A DNA stretch of 64,000 bases from contig NZ_JACDTY010000024.1 in NCBI RefSeq assembly GCF_013520985.1, positions 1 through 64,000 of the forward strand, in the 5' to 3' direction. This document shows, one piece after another, positions 17,886 to 25,940 of this stretch; positions within the stretch are counted from its first letter, which is position 1, and every line of letters starts with the position of its first letter. Both the position numbers and the translations under genes were made by a program. The notes beneath the pieces were generated by a model that saw nothing but the letters and a program-made list of their open reading frames with translations, was not told where the DNA came from and searched no databases. Source of the stretch: Mesorhizobium neociceri (lineage in GTDB: Bacteria; Pseudomonadota; Alphaproteobacteria; Rhizobiales; Rhizobiaceae).

Positions 17886-19172
17886 TCAAGGCCTCACCTG
17901 TCCCGACCCGCGCACGCGGTATTTGAACGAGGTCAGCTGCTCGACGCCGACCGGCCCGCGCGCATGCATCTTGCCGGTGGCGATGCCAATCTCTGCGCCC
18001 ATGCCGAACTCGCCGCCATCGGCGAACTGCGTCGAGGCATTGTGCAAAAGGATTGCGGAATCGATCTCGTTGAAGAAGCGCTCCACCGCCTTTGCGTCCT
18101 CGGCGATGATCGCCTCGGTATGGTGCGAGGAAAACGTCTCGATATGGTCGATGGCGCCGGCAACCCCGTCGACCAGTTTTACCGCGATGATGGCGTCGAG
18201 ATATTCGGTCACCCAGTCGGCGTCGGTCGCCGGCTGGGCATCGAAGAACAACTTCATCACCTCGAGATCGGCATGGATTTCGCAGCCGGCAGCGCGCAGC
18301 GCGTCGAGGATCGGTACCAGATGCGTTGACGCCACGGCACGGTCGACGAGCAAAGTCTCGGCAGCGCCGCAGACGCCGGTGCGGCGCATCTTGGCGTTGA
18401 CCGCGATCCTCACCGCCATATCGAGGTCGGCCGAGCGGTCGATGTAGAGATGGCAGATGCCTTCGAGATGGGCAAAGACCGGCACCCGCGCCTCGCTCTG
18501 CACGCGCCCGACCAGGCTTTTGCCGCCGCGCGGAATGATGACGTCGAGGTTGCCGGAAAGCCCCTTCAGCATCTCGCCAACGGCGGCGCGGTCGGTGGTC
18601 GGCACCAGCTGGATGGCGTCTTCCGGCAGGCCGGCGGCCTTCAGGCCCTCCACCAGGCAGGCATGAATGGCGGCGGATGAATTGAGCGAGTCCGAGCCGC
18701 CGCGCAGGATCACCGGATTGCCGGCCTTGAGGCAGAGCGCGCCGGCATCCGCCGTCACATTCGGCCGGCTCTCATAGATGACGCCGACGACGCCGAGCGG
18801 CGTGCGCACGCGTTCGATCTGCAAACCGTTCGGCCTGTCCCATTCGGCGATCACGTCGCCCACCGGATCCCTAAGTTCGGCGGTTTCCCTGATGCCGTCA
18901 GCCATGGCGCGGATGCGCGCCGGATCGAGCTTCAGCCGGTCCATGAAGGAGGAGGACAAGCCCGATTCGTGGCCATTCGAAACATCGATGGCGTTGGCGT
19001 CGAGAATGTCCTGCTCCCGCGAAATGATCGCGTCGGCCATGGCGACAAGCGCGGCGTTCTTTGCGGCGGTGGTGGCGATGGCCAACGGTCGGGCGGCAGC
19101 GCGGGCACGGCGGCCGATATCGGCCATCAGCGCGATAGTGTCATCCCCGGATTTTTCATGCAGCTTCAGCAT
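17886..19172 (-). CDS. proA: Gamma-glutamyl phosphate reductase
   Basis: The 428-residue cytosolic enzyme reduces gamma-glutamyl phosphate with NADPH to glutamate semialdehyde, the second step of proline synthesis. The aldehyde dehydrogenase-like fold is recognisable: GVIYESRPNVTADAGALCLK, ILRGGSDS and the catalytic cysteine in RRTGVCGAAETLL. The C terminus RGPVGVEQLTSFKYRVRGSGQ is typical of ProA. It begins 3 bp after proB ends, so proB-proA are co-translated behind obgE. Length is normal. Confidence 0.96.
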   Translation of the reverse strand: MLKLHEKSGDDTIALMADIGRRARAAARPLAIATTAAKNAALVAMADAIISREQDILDANAIDVSNGHESGLSSSFMDRLKLDPARIRAMADGIRETAELRDPVGDVIAEWDRPNGLQIERVRTPLGVVGVIYESRPNVTADAGALCLKAGNPVILRGGSDSLNSSAAIHACLVEGLKAAGLPEDAIQLVPTTDRAAVGEMLKGLSGNLDVIIPRGGKSLVGRVQSEARVPVFAHLEGICHLYIDRSADLDMAVRIAVNAKMRRTGVCGAAETLLVDRAVASTHLVPILDALRAAGCEIHADLEVMKLFFDAQPATDADWVTEYLDAIIAVKLVDGVAGAIDHIETFSSHHTEAIIAEDAKAVERFFNEIDSAILLHNASTQFADGGEFGMGAEIGIATGKMHARGPVGVEQLTSFKYRVRGSGQVRP

Positions 19173-19175
19173 GGC

Positions 19176-20360
19176 TCATCCTCCGCTCACGTCGCTTCCG
19201 GCCCATAGCGGATCGGCAGCCCGTATCTGGTCACCCGCGCCGCTCACCACAAGGTCGTCGCGGTGGATCATCGCCGAGCGCGCCTCGTAGCCGAGCACGG
19301 TCTCGATCTCGGCGGTCTTCAGGCCTGCGATCCTTACGGCATCTGCGGCATCGTAGGCAACCAGCCCGCGCGCGATCTCGCGTCCCTCAGGCGACAGGAT
19401 AGCCACCGTGTCGCCGCGCGAGAAATTGCCGCTGACCAGCTTCACCCCGGCCGGCAGCAGCGACTTGCCGGACAGCAGCGCACCGATGGCGCCGGCATCG
19501 ACGGTGAGCCGCCCGGCCGGTTCGAGCTGTCCGGCGATCCAGGTCTTGTAGCCTTTCACCGGATTGGTGCTCGGCCGGAAGAAGGTGGCGCGCTCGCCGC
19601 GTTCGATCGCCATCAGCGGCGACAGCCTGGTGCCCGAGGTGATGATCATCGCCGTGCCGGCGGCGGTGGCGATCTTGCCGGCGTCGAGTTTTGTCCGCAT
19701 GCCGCCGCGCGACAGTTCGGACGCGGCCGCCCCCGCCATCGCCTCGATATCGGGCGTGATGCGGTCGACGACCGGAATGAATTTGGCTTGCGGATCGCGG
19801 GCGGGCGGTGCCGTGTAGAGGCCGTCAATGTCGGAGAGCAGCACCAGCAGGTCGGCGCCCATCATCGTCGCCACCCGCGCCGCCAGCCGATCATTGTCGC
19901 CATAGCGGATTTCGGAGGTCGCCACCGTGTCGTTCTCGTTGATGACCGGCACCGCCTTCATCTTGAGCAGCGTCGAGATCGTGGCGCGGGCATTGAGATA
20001 GCGGCGGCGCTCCTCGGTGTCGCCGAGGGTGAGCAGGATCTGGCCGGATTTCAGCGCGCCCTTGCCAAGCGCATCCGACCACGCGCCGGCCAGCGCGATC
20101 TGCCCGACGGCCGCAGCCGCCTGGCTTTCTTCCAGCTTCAGCGCCCTCTTGCCTAGCCCCAGAATGGTGCGGCCGAGCGCAATGGCGCCGGACGACACGA
20201 CCAGGATCTCTGCTCCACCATTGGCCAGCACCGCAATGTCGTCGGCCAGCGAGGCCAGCCAGTCGCGCTTCAGGCCGCTGGTCCGGTCGACCAGCAAGGC
20301 CGAACCGATCTTGACCGTGATGCGCCGGTATTTTTTCAGCGATTGTGCCGTCATCGCCAT
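19176..20360 (-). CDS. proB: Glutamate 5-kinase with PUA domain
   Basis: The 394-residue enzyme phosphorylates glutamate at the gamma carboxyl, the committed and feedback-inhibited step of proline synthesis. The amino acid kinase domain covers about residues 10-265 (VKIGSALLV, SSGAIALGR, NENDTVAT), and the PUA domain about 285-375. The start is either ATG at 20360 or, two codons later, ATG at 20354, which overlaps the obgE stop as ATGA. In both cases it is translationally coupled to obgE. Together with proA it forms a short operon. Confidence 0.95.
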   Translation of the reverse strand: MAMTAQSLKKYRRITVKIGSALLVDRTSGLKRDWLASLADDIAVLANGGAEILVVSSGAIALGRTILGLGKRALKLEESQAAAAVGQIALAGAWSDALGKGALKSGQILLTLGDTEERRRYLNARATISTLLKMKAVPVINENDTVATSEIRYGDNDRLAARVATMMGADLLVLLSDIDGLYTAPPARDPQAKFIPVVDRITPDIEAMAGAAASELSRGGMRTKLDAGKIATAAGTAMIITSGTRLSPLMAIERGERATFFRPSTNPVKGYKTWIAGQLEPAGRLTVDAGAIGALLSGKSLLPAGVKLVSGNFSRGDTVAILSPEGREIARGLVAYDAADAVRIAGLKTAEIETVLGYEARSAMIHRDDLVVSGAGDQIRAADPLWAGSDVSGG

Positions 20361-21388
20361 TGATTCCAGCGGGTCTCAACGGGAGCCGTAGCCCTGTCGC
20401 GCGCCTCGCCAACCACCGCCATCAGCGCACGCAGCACCGCCTCGACGCCTTCGCCGGTGACCGCCGACAACAGCATTGGCGTACGGCCGGCGGCGCGTTT
20501 CAGCGACGCGGCCTTCTTCTTGCGCTCATCGGCATCGAGGATGTCGACCTGGCTGAGCGCCACGATCTCGACCTTCTCGGTCAGTCCATTGCCATAGGCA
20601 TCGAGTTCGGCGCGCACGGTCTTGTAGGCCTTGCCCGGGTTTTCCTCCTGCGCCGAAACCAGGTGCAGCAAAACCCGCGTGCGCTCGACATGGCCGAGGA
20701 AGCGGTCGCCGATGCCGACACCCTCATGCGCGCCTTCGATGAGGCCCGGAATATCGGCAATGACGAATTCGCGCGCGTCGATGCGAGCGACGCCGAGGCC
20801 GGGATGCAGCGTGGTGAAGGGGTAGTCGGCGATCTTCGGCTTGGCCGCGGTCACCGCCGCCAGGAAAGTCGACTTGCCGGCATTGGGCAGCCCGACCAGG
20901 CCGGCATCGGCAATCAGCTTGAGCCGCAGCCAGACGTTCATCTCTTCGCCAGGCAGGCCCGGATTGGCGCGGCGCGGCGCCTGGTTGGTCGAGGTCTTGA
21001 AATGCTGGTTGCCGAAACCGCCATTGCCGCCCTTGGCCAGCAAGAAGCGCTGGCCGACCACGGTCAGGTCGCAGATCAGCGTCTCATTGTCCTCGGCAAA
21101 CACCTGGGTTCCGGCCGGAACCTTCAGCGTCACATCGGCGCCCTTGGCGCCGGTCATGTTGCGGCCCATGCCGTGGACGCCGGTCTTGGCCTTGAAATGC
21201 TGCTGGTAGCGATAGTCGATCAGCGTGTTCAGACCGTTGACAGCTTCCAGCCAGACATCGCCGCCGCGGCCGCCATCTCCGCCATCCGGGCCGCCGAACT
21301 CGATGAATTTTTCGCGCCGGAACGACACCGAACCGGCGCCGCCGTCGCCAGAGCGGATATAGACCTTGGCCTGATCGAGAAATTTCAT
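20351..21388 (-). CDS. obgE: GTPase Obg/CgtA
   Basis: The 345-residue GTPase acts in late assembly of the 50S subunit and in stress signalling. The glycine-rich Obg fold occupies residues 1-158 (FRREKFIEFGGPDGGDGGRGG). The G domain follows, with GLPNAGKST (G1), DIPGLIEGAHEGVGIGDRFL (G3) and LSQVDILD (NKxD-like G4, with Ser-Gln in place of Asn-Lys, seen in alphaproteobacterial Obg proteins). It heads obgE-proB-proA. In many relatives it directly follows rplU-rpmA and an acetyltransferase; here a plus-strand gene lies between. Confidence 0.96.
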   Translation of the reverse strand: MKFLDQAKVYIRSGDGGAGSVSFRREKFIEFGGPDGGDGGRGGDVWLEAVNGLNTLIDYRYQQHFKAKTGVHGMGRNMTGAKGADVTLKVPAGTQVFAEDNETLICDLTVVGQRFLLAKGGNGGFGNQHFKTSTNQAPRRANPGLPGEEMNVWLRLKLIADAGLVGLPNAGKSTFLAAVTAAKPKIADYPFTTLHPGLGVARIDAREFVIADIPGLIEGAHEGVGIGDRFLGHVERTRVLLHLVSAQEENPGKAYKTVRAELDAYGNGLTEKVEIVALSQVDILDADERKKKAASLKRAAGRTPMLLSAVTGEGVEAVLRALMAVVGEARDRATAPVETRWNQWR

Positions 21389-21558
21389 TGGATTACGCAG
21401 TTTCTACTGTTGGCCTTGCGGCTTTGCTCTAACTTTGCGCCTTGCTCTAAACCAAGGCGCGGCGAAGGGCGAGGCCGATTTGCGACTAAAGCGCCGGATG
21501 CCCTTTTGCCGGGGAAGCGGTAGCAGTGTTCGCGGGACGGAGCGTGGGGGGCGTGGGA

Positions 21559-22422
21559 ATGAAAATTGTTACCTATAATATCCAGTACGGCATCGGTCTC
21601 GATGGCCGCTACGATCTCGGCCGTATCACCGATGCGGTGCGCGGCGCCGACGTGATCGCGCTGCAGGAAGTCACCCGCAACAATCCGAGGAACGGCAACC
21701 GCGACATGGTGGCCGAGATCGGTGAAGCGCTGCCCGAGTATTTTGCCGCTTATGGCAGCAATTTCGAGGTCAATGTCGGCTCGCGCCTGGAGGCCGGCCG
21801 CGCCATCACCACCACCTTCCAGCTCGGCAACATGGTGCTGTCGAAGACGCCCATCCAACTGTCGCGCAATCTGCTCTTGCCGCGCAGCCGCAGCCTGGAG
21901 GCGATGAACTTCCAGCGTGGCGCGCTCGAGGCGCTGATCGAGACCCCGCTCGGCTTCGTCCGCTTCTATTCCACCCATCTCGACCATCGCAGTCCGGTTG
22001 AACGCGCCAGCCAGATCCGTTTTCTGCGCCAGCGGCTGCTAAACTATGCCCTGGAGGGCGGCGGTCTCTCCGGCATTCCCGAAATCGGCCTGCCGGACCT
22101 GCCCTACCCGGAAGCCTTCATCGTCATGGGCGACTTCAACATGCTGCCCGGCTCCTCCGAATATGTCGAACTCGTCGGCCGCCCGGACCATGAGTTCGGC
22201 ATGCCGCTGACCGCCGATCTTGCCGTCGATGTCGCCCAGCGCCTCGATACGCCCGATCTCGTCACCTGGGTCGATCCGAACCGGCCCGAGGACACAAGCC
22301 GCCACAAACGCATCGACTACATCTTCACCTCGGCCTCGCTCGCCGGATCGCTGAAGCGCCTGTGGGTCGACCAGAAAGCCGTCGGGTCGGATCACCTGCC
22401 GGTCTGGGTCGAGATGGGCTGA
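21559..22422 (+). CDS. Endonuclease/exonuclease/phosphatase family protein
   Basis: The 287-residue protein has the metal-dependent EEP fold. The visible active-site pieces are TYNIQYG near the N terminus (Asn), LQEV (Glu), STHLDH (His), MGDFNMLPGS (Asp, Asn) and the terminal GSDHLPVWVE (Asp-His). The family includes nucleases, sphingomyelinases and phosphodiesterases; the substrate is not readable. No signal peptide is seen, so it is probably cytosolic. The start at MKIVTYN (21559), with GGGGGGCGTGGG upstream, places the fold at residue 1. It is transcribed against its neighbours and interrupts the rplU-obgE series. Confidence 0.85.
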   Translation: MKIVTYNIQYGIGLDGRYDLGRITDAVRGADVIALQEVTRNNPRNGNRDMVAEIGEALPEYFAAYGSNFEVNVGSRLEAGRAITTTFQLGNMVLSKTPIQLSRNLLLPRSRSLEAMNFQRGALEALIETPLGFVRFYSTHLDHRSPVERASQIRFLRQRLLNYALEGGGLSGIPEIGLPDLPYPEAFIVMGDFNMLPGSSEYVELVGRPDHEFGMPLTADLAVDVAQRLDTPDLVTWVDPNRPEDTSRHKRIDYIFTSASLAGSLKRLWVDQKAVGSDHLPVWVEMG

Positions 22423-22453
22423 GCGTCGCTCACGCCAATCGCTTATGTAGGCT

Positions 22454-22604
22454 GCCCCCTCATCCGGCCGCTACGCGGCCACCTTCTCCCCGAGGGGAGA
22501 AGAGACTTAGCGTCCGCGCCAGCAGGCTCCTCTCCCCTCGGGGAGAGGTCGGATTGCCCCGAATTGCTCTTCGCAATTCGGCTGGCAATCCGGGTGAGGG
22601 GGGC
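22454..22604. repeat. Second family of palindromic intergenic element
   Basis: The ends GCCCCCTCATCCGG (22454-22467) and the matching inverted copy near 22590-22604 differ at one position. Inside are nested palindromes: GGCCGCTACGCGGCC, TTCTCCCCGAGGGGAGAA, CTCTCCCCTCGGGGAGAG and CGAATTGCTCTTCGCAATTCG. The sequence is distinct from the elements at 2356 and 17606. It occupies the gap between two converging genes and could terminate both. Confidence 0.65.
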
Positions 22605-22636
22605 CCTTGTTCAGGCGCGCATTTTCAGAGCGCTCA

Positions 22637-23224
22637 TTAAAAATGCACCCAGTTTCGCAGGCTTATCCACGTCTTCCTATCCAACCTATAGCGCTCGACC
22701 GGCACCTGGCCGGCGACGATCGAGTTCAACATGCCCTGGCCGGCATACTGGAAGCCGCATTTGTGGATGACCCGGCGCGAGGCCGGATTGATGACCCTGG
22801 TTGAGGCCTGCAGCACCTGCGTCGACGTCCGCTGGAAGGCCAGGTCGACCAGCGCGTGCGCGGCCTCCGTCGCATAGCCGCGCTTCCAGTAAGGCTCGCC
22901 GATCCAGTAGCCGAGTTCCAGCCCGCGATCGGTCATGTTGAGGCCGGCGCAGCCGACGAAAATGTCGGTACCTGCGAGCGTCAGCGCGTAGGCAATGCCG
23001 GCCCGGCGCGACCTCGTCATGGCCAGGAAGGCGCGCGCCTCGGCCTCGCCATAGGGGTGCGGCATGCGGGCCAGCATTTCGGCGACATGGCGGTTGTCGG
23101 CAAGCTCGACCAGTTGCGCGATATCGGCTTCGCAGGGAGCGCGCATCACCAGCCGTTCGGTGGCCAGCACCGGGCAGTCTATCGCGTAACTTTCGTCTTC
23201 GGTGTCTTCCGCTTCGGCAACCAT
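22637..23224 (-). CDS. GNAT-family N-acetyltransferase (RimJ-like)
   Basis: The 195-residue protein is an acetyl-CoA-dependent N-acetyltransferase of the RimJ/RimL type. Typical parts are RLVMRAPCEADIAQLVELADN at the N terminus, LELGYWIGEPYWKRGYATEAAHALVD (the acetyl-CoA-binding motif with RGYATE) and STRVINPASRRVIHKCGFQ. The target may be a ribosomal protein or a small molecule. The ATG at 23224 has GGAGG at good spacing, which decides the start over the longer frame. A terminator lies just upstream, between rpmA and this gene. In relatives one or two such genes sit between rpmA and obgE. Confidence 0.88.
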   Translation of the reverse strand: MVAEAEDTEDESYAIDCPVLATERLVMRAPCEADIAQLVELADNRHVAEMLARMPHPYGEAEARAFLAMTRSRRAGIAYALTLAGTDIFVGCAGLNMTDRGLELGYWIGEPYWKRGYATEAAHALVDLAFQRTSTQVLQASTRVINPASRRVIHKCGFQYAGQGMLNSIVAGQVPVERYRLDRKTWISLRNWVHF

Positions 23225-23249
23225 TTGACGTCCTCCAGGCAAGAAAAAA

Positions 23250-23274
23250 GGGGAGATGGAAAACCCATCTCCCC
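23250..23274 (-). terminator. Rho-independent terminator of rplU-rpmA
   Basis: A perfect 10-bp stem (23250-23259 with 23265-23274) with a five-base loop is followed in the minus direction by CTTTTTTCTT. It lies 83 bp beyond the rpmA stop and only about 15 bp before the ribosome binding site of the acetyltransferase, so it can separate or attenuate that gene. Confidence 0.88.
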
Positions 23275-23356
23275 TGATCCTTTTCCTGGCTCCATTCACT
23301 GGTTTGGCCAGACACCGGTTCCCGAGATGGGCGCCGGTTTTATAGTGCGGAACCGG

Positions 23357-23626
23357 CTACTCCGCGGCTTTGGTAATCGGGTTGACCGATACGTAGGTTC
23401 GGCCGTTGGCTTTTTTGTTGAAGGTGACTGCGCCGGTCTCAAGCGCAAAAAGGGTATGGTCCGTGCCCATGCCGACATTGACGCCGGGATGCCAGGTGGT
23501 GCCGCGTTGACGGATGATGATGTTGCCCGGGATGACGGCTTCGCCGCCAAACTTCTTCACGCCCAGACGCTTGGAATGCGAGTCGCGACCGTTGCGCGAC
23601 GAGCCGCCAGCTTTCTTGTGTGCCAT
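23357..23626 (-). CDS. rpmA: 50S ribosomal protein L27
   Basis: This 89-residue protein is a standard L27: MAHKKAGGSSRNGRDSHSKR at the N terminus reaches the peptidyl transferase centre, and FGGEAVIPGNIIIRQRGT is the core signature. It lies 101 bp behind rplU in the usual order. The N terminus has no cleavable extension of the Firmicutes type. It ends VNPITKAAE. A strong terminator follows. Confidence 0.98.
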   Translation of the reverse strand: MAHKKAGGSSRNGRDSHSKRLGVKKFGGEAVIPGNIIIRQRGTTWHPGVNVGMGTDHTLFALETGAVTFNKKANGRTYVSVNPITKAAE

Positions 23627-23727
23627 CTAACTAACTCCGATGCGCCCTGGGGGCGCTTGAATGGTCTTATGAACGCGTTCGCGTTCCGTTTCAAGTCCGA
23701 TCCGGCGACCTTGTCGCCGGTCCGTTT

Positions 23728-24426
23728 TTACTTCTTCGCCAGTTCCTTGGCCTGCTCGCGCCAGTCCTTGATCTGGTCGGCGCTGAAGGGCATGTGCTCG
23801 TCGATCTTGGCGACATCCTTGTCGGTCAGCTTGGCCAGCTGCGCGAAGGTGATGATGCCCTGCTCGGCCAGATCCTTGGCAGCGACCGGGCCGATGCCCT
23901 TGATCACGGTCAGATCGTCCGGCTCGCCCTTCGGCGCCTTGAACAGCGGCGCAGCGACGGCGGTCTCGGCCTTGGCTTCTGCCTTCGGGGCAGTCTCAGC
24001 CTTGGCTTCCTTCTTGGCCTTGGCCTCCTTCGGCGCGGCCTCGGCCTTCGCCTCGGGCGCTACGTCAGCCTTGGCTTCCACCTTGGCGGCGGCCTTCTTG
24101 GAAGGCTTGGCGCCATCCAGCAGGATCTCGGCGATCCGCACGGTGGTCAGAAGCTGACGGTGGCCGATCTTGCGGCGCGAATTCTGCCGGCGACGCTTCT
24201 TGAAAGCGATGACGGTGCGGTTCTTGCCCTGCTCGACGACTTCCGCCGTGACCAGAGCGCCATCGACGAACGGTGCGCCGAAGGTGACATTTTCGCCTTC
24301 GCCATGGGCGAGGACGCTGCCGATTTCGACGATATCGCCGACATTGGCTTCGAGCTTTTCGATCTTCAGGAGATCGTTGGCGGCAACGCGATACTGCTTA
24401 CCGCCCGTTTTAATGACTGCGAACAT
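23728..24426 (-). CDS. rplU: 50S ribosomal protein L21 with long C-terminal extension
   Basis: The 232-residue protein is more than twice the usual L21 length. Residues 1-103 are L21 proper (MFAVIKTGGKQYRVAANDLL; FKKRRRQNSRRKIGHRQLLT). A low-complexity Ala/Lys/Glu segment follows (about 110-160, repeats of AKAE and APKE), and then a helix-hairpin-helix-like domain (about 170-228, DDLTVIKGIGPVAAKDLAEQG). The extension is uninterrupted and in frame, so it is not a sequencing artefact by appearance; long L21 proteins are known in rhizobia. The extension resembles the helix-hairpin-helix domains that contact nucleic acid. Two hairpins occur in the leader. Confidence 0.96.
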   Translation of the reverse strand: MFAVIKTGGKQYRVAANDLLKIEKLEANVGDIVEIGSVLAHGEGENVTFGAPFVDGALVTAEVVEQGKNRTVIAFKKRRRQNSRRKIGHRQLLTTVRIAEILLDGAKPSKKAAAKVEAKADVAPEAKAEAAPKEAKAKKEAKAETAPKAEAKAETAVAAPLFKAPKGEPDDLTVIKGIGPVAAKDLAEQGIITFAQLAKLTDKDVAKIDEHMPFSADQIKDWREQAKELAKK

Positions 24427-24458
24427 TTTTTGCCTTTCGCTGTTCGGTCGGCCTTGAT

Positions 24459-24477
24459 GAACCGCGTCACGCGGTTC
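24459..24477 (-). promoter_or_regulatory. Perfect hairpin in the rplU leader
   Basis: GAACCGCG and CGCGGTTC form a perfect 8-bp stem with a three-base loop, 32 bp upstream of the rplU start. In the minus direction a G/A-rich ribosome binding site (GAAAGGC) follows. It is a candidate leader structure for translational control of L21, by inference only. Confidence 0.45.
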
Positions 24478-24515
24478 GGCCGTCTTTTTGTCAGTCTGCG
24501 GGTTCGAAAAACAAG

Positions 24516-24540
24516 CGGCGTGGAAGAACCCTCCACGCCG
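24516..24540 (-). promoter_or_regulatory. Terminator-like hairpin upstream of rplU
   Basis: A 9-bp perfect stem (24516-24524 with 24532-24540) is followed in the minus direction by CTTGTTTTTCG. It lies upstream of rplU. It could be an attenuator in a long rplU leader, or a terminator for transcription coming from further upstream on the minus strand. Confidence 0.45.
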
Positions 24541-24793
24541 ATTGCGCGCTTCCCCTAACCGAAGGTTTGGTGCGAGTCAAGGCAAACGGGCGGAATCCTT
24601 GGCCATGCGGCCTCCTTGCCGCGCCCGATCCCTCCGGTCGAGACCGGTTGGCCCCACCTGCCGACGTGGCCGCAACGCAGCCCTCCCGGCAAAGCCCGCA
24701 CAGGAAGCTGAATTCCCGATGGATTTGGCCTTGTAACCTGCCCGCCCAGCCGTTATCTAGTGCGCCGCGCCGGCAACGGCCGACCATGACCGC

Positions 24794-24883
24794 GGAGAGG
24801 TGGCAGAGTGGTCGAATGCACCGCACTCGAAATGCGGCATGGGTGCAAGCCCATCGGGGGTTCGAATCCCTCCCTCTCCGCCA
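24794..24883 (+). tRNA. tRNA-Ser (anticodon CGA)
   Basis: The 90-nt gene folds as a class II tRNA: acceptor stem GGAGAGG (24794-24800) pairs with CCTCTCC (24873-24879), discriminator G and an encoded CCA follow. The anticodon loop reads CTCGAAA, giving anticodon CGA, which reads UCG serine codons. The long variable arm and the T loop GGTTCGAATCC are visible. It stands alone, and AT-richer DNA with a broken SIR2 gene begins about 200 bp downstream of its 3' end. Confidence 0.97.
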
Positions 24884-24888
24884 TCTTG

Positions 24889-24912
24889 AGCCTTCGGCCG
24901 TGAGGCTTTCTC
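24889..24912 (+). terminator. Weak terminator behind tRNA-Ser
   Basis: AGCCT (24889-24893) and AGGCT (24903-24907) form a short stem followed by a TTCTCTCTATCTTTC pyrimidine tract. It is a plausible end for the tRNA transcript, though the stem is short. Confidence 0.4.
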
Positions 24913-25092
24913 TCTATCTTTCTCGATCTTGGATTTATGTGTCTGAAATGGATGGGCCACACTGCCGGCACTGCGCGAACCTATTTCTCTCTTGCCTTGA
25001 ACGAATACGGCGGAAGATCCCGCCGCACTAAATTCACTTTCGTGCAGTTTTGTGTGGCGCTAAAGTTGCCGGGTAAAGTGAGGTCGACTTGA

Positions 25093-25776
25093 TCACAGAA
25101 GTGCTGCGATGGGTTCTATATCATTCATCGCTGATGTGGCATGGTTGCGCTGATAGCCTTCGGGAACGACGCCGACTCTAGCCGTGGCTCGACCTATAAT
25201 CTCTGTAAGCTGCCCAGCAAGAATTTTCGCAAGATCCTTGGGGATAGTCGCGCCTTTCGCCTCGATTACCCGCATGATTTGCAGCAGCGTCTCGTATGGA
25301 TGATGGGAAAGTTGCGCGTCTCGCATTAGGCGTCCGACAATGTCGATCGCTTCTTTCATGTCTCTGAACAGTTCAGCGCCCGCTCGGCTGGTTGCCATAG
25401 CGCGGGCAGCAAGAAACTTTGCTTTTCGGTCTTCAAGCTGTTTCCGGTTGAATTTGTCACCTCTTTTCTTGTCGTAAGCATCTGCAGCCGTATACCCCAT
25501 TACTAGGTATTCTTCAGCCTTCAGCCAGCTTCCTTGGGCACTCATTGCCATGTGCCATTGAAGCCAAAATAGAGGAAGCTCTCTGAAATAAGATACCTTC
25601 GATATATTGTCGAAGAAACGATTGATCTCGCCGTCATCGCTAACAACGGAGGCAAGTATAGAATAACGCATCAGTTGAGTGAATATGTGGTTATCGAATT
25701 CACTTCTTCTATATTTGCCTCTTATGTAATTAAGTATGTATATCGTCGTGTCCACAATTTCTTTGTCATCTATCAC
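25093..25776 (-). pseudogene. C-terminal fragment of broken SIR2/P-loop protein
   Basis: This 227-residue reading frame (MIDDKEIVDTTIYILNYIRGKYRR...) is helical and has no signature I know. The frame is open well upstream of its first start codon, to about 25961, where it reads SNFAGIGFDAPTSFLSEAF and so continues the preceding fragment after a shift of one base. No ribosome binding site marks an independent gene. It is therefore best read as the C-terminal helical part, probably the sensor part, of the same STAND-like protein. Codon use is AT-richer than in all flanking genes. An independent small gene cannot be excluded. Confidence 0.65.
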
Positions 25777-25940
25777 ACTTGACGCAAGGTTTCTTGCCCC
25801 GATTGATGGTATCGTCTTTACGAAATATCCGTCTACGCGAACAAGCTTCAGGCCATCCGTATCAGTAGATATTCTCTTTATGGTAGCTGAGCAGTCTTTT
25901 TCGAACGCTTCACTAAGAAAAGACGTTGGTGCGTCAAATC

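Larger units (their letters stand above)
24427..24793. other. Intergenic region between rplU and tRNA-Ser
   Basis: This 367-bp gap holds the leader and promoter of rplU on the minus strand and the promoter of the tRNA on the plus strand. It includes two hairpins described separately. The rest, about 24545-24790, is GC-rich without a convincing gene; the open frames there lack start sites and family resemblance. Confidence 0.6.
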
